A stretch of 43,166 bases of DNA from contig DATGSS010000017.1 in assembly GCA_035302345.1 (NCBI GenBank), positions 1 to 43,166 on the forward strand, written 5' to 3'. The DNA comes from Paenalcaligenes sp035302345. Lineage in GTDB: Bacteria; Pseudomonadota; Gammaproteobacteria; Burkholderiales; Burkholderiaceae_B. Under the pieces are notes generated by a model that was not told the origin of the DNA, searched no databases, and was given only the letters and a program-made list of their open reading frames with translations. Below, in pieces: positions 39,000 through 43,166 of this stretch (positions within the stretch are counted from its first letter, which is position 1; each line of letters opens with the position of its first letter). The position numbers and the translations under genes were made by a program.

Positions 39000-41263
39000 T
39001 AGAAAGTTTAAACGAAGCACAGCGTCAGGCCGTTACATACCCCAACGAGCACATTCTCGTTCTCGCTGGGGCAGGCAGCGGCAAGACGCGAGTGCTAACC
39101 ACACGCATAGCATGGCTTATCCAGCAACAAGGGATAAGCCCTTATTCTTTTCTGGCCGTTACTTTTACCAATAAAGCCGCTCGCGAGATGCTCACGCGTA
39201 TTGAATCTATGCTGCCGGTAGATACGCGAGGCATGTGGGTTGGCACCTTTCATGGGCTTTGTAATCGCTTATTGCGTCACCATTATCGTGATGCGGGCTT
39301 ACCCCAAACATTCCAGATATTGGACTCGGCTGATCAATTAGCCGCCGTTCGCAGACTATTCAAAGAGCTCAAATACGACGAGACCCTATTTACTCCGCGT
39401 GATATGCAGCGTTTTATAAATCGTTGCAAAGAGGATGGCATGCGGCCCGAGGTCTGTAGTGCGCTAGACAAAAGAGATCAACTGATGATTGATTTCTACA
39501 CGCGTTACCAAGAGCAGTGTGAACGCGAGGGCGTGGTTGATTTTCCCGAGCTATTACTACGCGCTTACGAGCTTTTAAAAAACAACAGTATTTTACGGGC
39601 GCATTATCAACAACGATTTGCACATTTGTTGGTTGATGAGTTTCAGGATACGAACCCTTTGCAATATGCGTGGTTAACCCTTTTGGCAGGTGATAAAGGG
39701 CGTATTTTCGCGGTAGGGGACGATGATCAATCCATCTATGCCTTTCGTGGTGCCGATGTCAGCAATATGTATGACTTCGAACAAGACTACGCGCAGCATA
39801 ACATTATTCGCCTAGAGCAAAATTACCGTTCTAGCGGACACATTTTAGATGCAGCTAACGAACTGATCGCCAGTAATCAAACTCGCCTAGGGAAAAAACT
39901 ATGGACTGATGCTGGGCAAGGCGATTTGATACAAGTGCAGGCCCAGGATACAGATAGCCTAGAAGCACAGTGGGTGGTCGACAAGATCCAACTGCTGATT
40001 GAGTCTGGGGTTGAGCCTGCAGAAATCGCGGTACTTTATCGTAGTAATGCACAATCACGCGTGATCGAGCATAGCCTGTTTTCAGCTGGTTTACCGTACC
40101 GCGTCTATGGGGGATTGCGCTTTTTCGAGCGCCAAGAGATTAAACATGTATTGGCGTATTTGCGCCTCATCGATAACCCCAATGATGATACTTCATGGTT
40201 GCGCGTTGTTAATTTCCCTACCCGTGGCATTGGTGCCCGCAGCCTAGAGCAATTAGGTGAGTACGCTCAGCAGTATCAATGCAGTCTGTATCGTGCCGTG
40301 CCGTATATGTCAGGGCGCGCCGGGACTAATCTATTACGTTTTGTGCAACTCATCCAGGACATGGCGCATGCTGCGCAGCATCAGACACTGCCAGAGCTCA
40401 TACAATACGTGATCGAGCACAGTGGTTTGGCTGATCACTATCGCAAACAAAAAGAAGGTACCGAGCGGTTAGAAAACTTACAAGAATTGGTCAACGCTGC
40501 TGTTATTTTTGGCCAAGAAGAAGAGCTACGCGATTTTCCAGCCGGACAAATTCCGCCAGCAGTGCATGCGGATGCTGCAGGGGTTATGCCCCATGAGAGT
40601 CAGGTTGCTCCGTTGGCAGCGATGTCTCCGTTGGCGGCTTTTTTGACTCATGCATCATTAGAGGCCGGGGACACGCAGGCATTACAGGGGCAGCAGGCAG
40701 TTCAGTTAATGACTGTCCACGCTGCCAAAGGGCTCGAGTTTGATGTGGTTTTTGTGACGGGCCTCGAAGAGGGGATCTTTCCCCACGAACGCAGTCTGGA
40801 TCTGGCCGAGGATCTCGAAGAGGAACGCCGTTTAATGTACGTAGCCATGACGCGGGCGCGACAGAATCTATTTCTGACCCGCGCGCATACGCGCATGTTG
40901 CATGGCCAACGGCGTTATTATCAAAGTTCACGCTTTTTGGATGAGTTACCCGAAGAGAATTTACGTTGGCTAAGTCCCAAGCCAGGTCAATTTGCGGCAC
41001 CAGCCGGCACACAGTGGGGCCATCAAGCAAGCTCAGATATGCGGCGTTGGAATCCCCAGGCTGGGTTGCGCAGCCAGGTGGTGCATGTCAACGGTAATGA
41101 TTACCGCATTGGCCTAGGTGTGCGCCATCCTAAGTTTGGCGAGGGGACCATCCTTAGCGTGAGCGGGCAGGGCGAAAGTGCTCAAGCCGAGGTTCATTTT
41201 CGCGATGCCGGTAAAAAGAACCTGGCCTTGGCAGTCGCCAAATTAGAAATCATTACAGGTTAG
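38996..41263 (+). CDS. uvrD: DNA helicase II, UvrD/PcrA type
   Basis: Superfamily 1A 3'-5' helicase in nucleotide excision and mismatch repair; 755 residues. Motifs: Q-motif LNEAQRQAV (5-13), Walker A GAGSGKT (25-31), Ia FTNKAAREM, II VDEFQDTN, III GDDDQSIYAFRGA, IV QNYRSS, V TVHAAKGLEF and VI YVAMTRAR. The C-terminal PcrA/UvrD Tudor-like domain is present (GLGVRHPKFGEGTILSVSGQG). The start overlaps the desaturase stop. The frame is open 25 codons further up but lies inside the desaturase gene. Some spacer sequence before motif V (HADAAGVMPHESQVAP) is longer than in E. coli. Confidence 0.96.
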   Translation: MIESLNEAQRQAVTYPNEHILVLAGAGSGKTRVLTTRIAWLIQQQGISPYSFLAVTFTNKAAREMLTRIESMLPVDTRGMWVGTFHGLCNRLLRHHYRDAGLPQTFQILDSADQLAAVRRLFKELKYDETLFTPRDMQRFINRCKEDGMRPEVCSALDKRDQLMIDFYTRYQEQCEREGVVDFPELLLRAYELLKNNSILRAHYQQRFAHLLVDEFQDTNPLQYAWLTLLAGDKGRIFAVGDDDQSIYAFRGADVSNMYDFEQDYAQHNIIRLEQNYRSSGHILDAANELIASNQTRLGKKLWTDAGQGDLIQVQAQDTDSLEAQWVVDKIQLLIESGVEPAEIAVLYRSNAQSRVIEHSLFSAGLPYRVYGGLRFFERQEIKHVLAYLRLIDNPNDDTSWLRVVNFPTRGIGARSLEQLGEYAQQYQCSLYRAVPYMSGRAGTNLLRFVQLIQDMAHAAQHQTLPELIQYVIEHSGLADHYRKQKEGTERLENLQELVNAAVIFGQEEELRDFPAGQIPPAVHADAAGVMPHESQVAPLAAMSPLAAFLTHASLEAGDTQALQGQQAVQLMTVHAAKGLEFDVVFVTGLEEGIFPHERSLDLAEDLEEERRLMYVAMTRARQNLFLTRAHTRMLHGQRRYYQSSRFLDELPEENLRWLSPKPGQFAAPAGTQWGHQASSDMRRWNPQAGLRSQVVHVNGNDYRIGLGVRHPKFGEGTILSVSGQGESAQAEVHFRDAGKKNLALAVAKLEIITG

Positions 41264-41284
41264 AGTCAGTCCGGCGTATGGTTT

Positions 41285-43166
41285 TTACACCTCGCCGGCT
41301 TGCTCGGTTAGGGTTTCTATCTCCATTTGCAGTGTTAACCATTCTTCTTCTAGATCAGCAATCTGTTTACTTAGGGTACCCTCACGTGCGATGACATCTT
41401 CACGTTGCGCATCGTACTTGGCTGTATAAAAAGCACTATCCGAGATTAATTCTAATAATTCTTGATGCTCTTTTTGCAAAGGCTCAAGTTTTTTCTCAAT
41501 CGCTTGGCTTTGTTTTTTCAAAGGTCGCGTCTGGGCAGACAGGGCCTGTCTTTGAGCGGCGGCTTGTTGACGTATTTCACGTCGACTCAGACTGGGGCTA
41601 GCGCTTGATTCAGAACCAGACTCTGCGTTCTGACTGACATGCTTATTTTGCTGCTGAAAGAACCATTGTTTGTAGTCTTCGAGATCGCCATCGAATTGTT
41701 CAATCTTTCCTGCACTAACCAACCAGAATTCGTCAACCGTTTGTCGTAAAAGCTGTCGATCGTGCGAAACAATTAATACGCTACCCTCATATTCGGTGAG
41801 CGCCTGACTTAGGGCATCACGAGTATCAATATCTAAATGGTTAGTGGGCTCATCCAATAATAATAAATTGGGCTCATCCCAAACAATCAGTGCTAAAGCC
41901 AAGCGTGCTTTTTCACCACCGGAAAAATGCGCAATGTTATCCAAGGCCATGGTTCCCTTGAATCCAAAACGGCCCAAATAATTACGTAACCTTTGTTCGT
42001 TTTGCTCGGGCGCTATTCTTTGCATGTGTAGCAAAGGGCTGCCTTGGGTATCGAGCATATCCAGCTGATGTTGGGCAAAATAGCCCACTTTGAGTTGCTG
42101 GGCGGCGATGCGCTCACCGCTCAATAAAGGCAAGGTGCCAGCTAAACTTTTAACAAAGGTACTTTTACCTGCTCCATTCATCCCTAAAACACCAATTCGA
42201 CTGCCCGCGCGCACAGAGGTGTTAACCGCCTTTAAGATCACTTTGTCATGAGGTTGTTTGCCATTAGCGGTATAACCAAGATTGGCCTGACTAAGTCGTA
42301 ATAATGGGTCAGGCATGAAATCAGGATTGGGAAAGTTAATTTCTATGCTTTGCTCGTGCACGATAGGGGCCACGGGCCGCATACGTTCGAGTGCTTTGAT
42401 ACGGCTTTGGGCTTGTTTTGCTTTGCTTGCCTTAGCACGGAAACGCTCAATAAAACGCTGCATATGGGCAATTTTTTGTTGTTGCTTTTCCATACTGGCC
42501 TCGGCCAAGCGTAATCTCTCGGTACGTTGTTGTTGGAAATGGCTATAGTTGCCACGGTAGCGTTGCAGTTGTTGGTGCTCAAAGTGAATAATGCTAGAAC
42601 AAACTGCGTCTAAGAATTCTGTGTCATGGGAGATCACCAGCACTGTACCCGGGTAGCTTTTTAACCAGTGCTCTAGCCATAGCATGGCATCCAAGTCTAA
42701 GTGGTTGGTCGGTTCATCGAGTAACAATAAATCAGAAGGTGCCATCAAGGCGCGTGCCAGGGCTAGGCGCATTTGCCAACCGCCAGAGAATTGCTTGACC
42801 GGCAATGTCCATTGTTCTGGAGCGAATCCTAAGCCAACAAGTAATTGCTCAGCGCGTGCGCGTGCTGACCAGGCGCCAGCATCATTTAGAGCCGTTTCTA
42901 ATAATGCGATGCTCTCTCCGTCATCTAAATCGACTGCTTTTCTTTGTGCCTGCAGATCACGCAGGTGCCTATCACCGTCAATTACAAACTCTATCGCGAT
43001 TCGATCGGGGGTTTGTATGTGCTGCTCAACCTGCGAGATGCGCCACTCTTGGGGTACTGAAACATCGCCCTGATCGGGCTCGATTTCATTATTGAGTAAA
43101 GCAAATAGACTAGTTTTACCTGCTCCATTGGCACCAATAATACCTACTCGTTCCTGTGGGTATACC
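41285..43166 (-). CDS. ABC-F family ATPase, YheS type (5' end beyond window)
   Basis: A soluble protein with two ABC domains and no membrane part; ABC-F proteins act on ribosomes. The frame is open to the window edge (first full codon at 43165), showing 626 residues; probably only about 25 N-terminal residues are missing. Domain 1: GIIGANGAGKTSLF, QFSGGWQMRLALARAL, LLLLDEPTNHLD. The interdomain P-site tRNA linker is rich in Lys and Gln (IERFRAKASKAKQAQSRIKALER). Domain 2: VLGMNGAGKSTFV, HFSGGEKARLALAL, LLLLDEPTNHLDID. A C-terminal coiled coil (about the last 90 residues) follows. The pattern matches E. coli YheS better than Uup or EttA. It converges with uvrD, 21 bp apart. Confidence 0.93.
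   Translation of the reverse strand, partial: VYPQERVGIIGANGAGKTSLFALLNNEIEPDQGDVSVPQEWRISQVEQHIQTPDRIAIEFVIDGDRHLRDLQAQRKAVDLDDGESIALLETALNDAGAWSARARAEQLLVGLGFAPEQWTLPVKQFSGGWQMRLALARALMAPSDLLLLDEPTNHLDLDAMLWLEHWLKSYPGTVLVISHDTEFLDAVCSSIIHFEHQQLQRYRGNYSHFQQQRTERLRLAEASMEKQQQKIAHMQRFIERFRAKASKAKQAQSRIKALERMRPVAPIVHEQSIEINFPNPDFMPDPLLRLSQANLGYTANGKQPHDKVILKAVNTSVRAGSRIGVLGMNGAGKSTFVKSLAGTLPLLSGERIAAQQLKVGYFAQHQLDMLDTQGSPLLHMQRIAPEQNEQRLRNYLGRFGFKGTMALDNIAHFSGGEKARLALALIVWDEPNLLLLDEPTNHLDIDTRDALSQALTEYEGSVLIVSHDRQLLRQTVDEFWLVSAGKIEQFDGDLEDYKQWFFQQQNKHVSQNAESGSESSASPSLSRREIRQQAAAQRQALSAQTRPLKKQSQAIEKKLEPLQKEHQELLELISDSAFYTAKYDAQREDVIAREGTLSKQIADLEEEWLTLQMEIETLTEQAGEV

Overview
This 43 kb window is chromosomal DNA from a betaproteobacterium, most likely Burkholderiales, family Alcaligenaceae. 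This placement is inferred from gene order and protein flavour: exbB-exbD-lpxK-Trm112-like-kdsB-adk-SDR-murJ-rpsT, DUF3579 between rpsT and argF, and ribF-ileS-lspA-coaBC-dut. GC content looks moderate. The genus cannot be read from the sequence. Almost all of it is housekeeping DNA. I found no insertion sequence, prophage, integron or CRISPR array.

Layout. 1-3566: the end of a Dpp/Opp-type peptide ABC transporter operon (permease fragment, permease, two ATPases). 3527-6680: ubiC, a CAT-anticodon tRNA (probably tRNA-Ile2), mgtE and a PACE-family efflux protein, all on the minus strand. 6859-10323: a lipoprotein with a SecD-like domain, an aspartate carbamoyltransferase fused to a helix-turn-helix, and a nitronate monooxygenase-like flavoprotein. 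10379-13331: an anaerobic (class III) ribonucleotide reductase locus in which the glycyl-radical peptide is a separate 56-residue gene. 13525-17460: an uncharacterised protein, a Nudix hydrolase, argG, argF and DUF3579. 17661-24450: the long minus-strand envelope/nucleotide cluster from exbB to rpsT. 24902-30743: sodB, a PcaF-type thiolase, DUF192, a cold-shock protein, clpS and clpA. 30891-36942: dut, coaBC, lspA, ileS, ribF. 36969-43166: purN, a fatty acid desaturase, uvrD and a YheS-type ABC-F protein that runs off the window.

How the genes work together. The minus-strand block 17991-24450 links inner-membrane energy transduction (ExbBD), lipid A and Kdo supply (LpxK, KdsB) and peptidoglycan precursor export (MurJ). 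The nrdD / glycyl-radical minigene / nrdG set makes deoxynucleotides without oxygen and carries a pair of NrdR-box-like sites at its start. argG and argF converge on a shared intergenic region. ClpS and ClpA form the N-end-rule adaptor and unfoldase pair.

Most interesting observations. (1) The aspartate carbamoyltransferase starts with a Cro/XRE-like helix-turn-helix, and its promoter holds a 29-bp near-perfect palindrome between and over the -35 and -10 elements, suggesting a moonlighting autorepressor. (2) NrdD is split: the main chain lacks the glycyl-radical motif, which is encoded by its own short gene with a strong ribosome-binding site, followed by a possible two-state RNA element before nrdG. 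(3) A strong intrinsic terminator for the cold-shock gene is written inside the signal-peptide codons of the DUF192 gene. (4) Two intergenic clusters of DnaA boxes lie far from any recognisable origin. (5) The desaturase carries a C-terminal helical tail that resembles the C-terminus of IS204/ISL3-type transposases.
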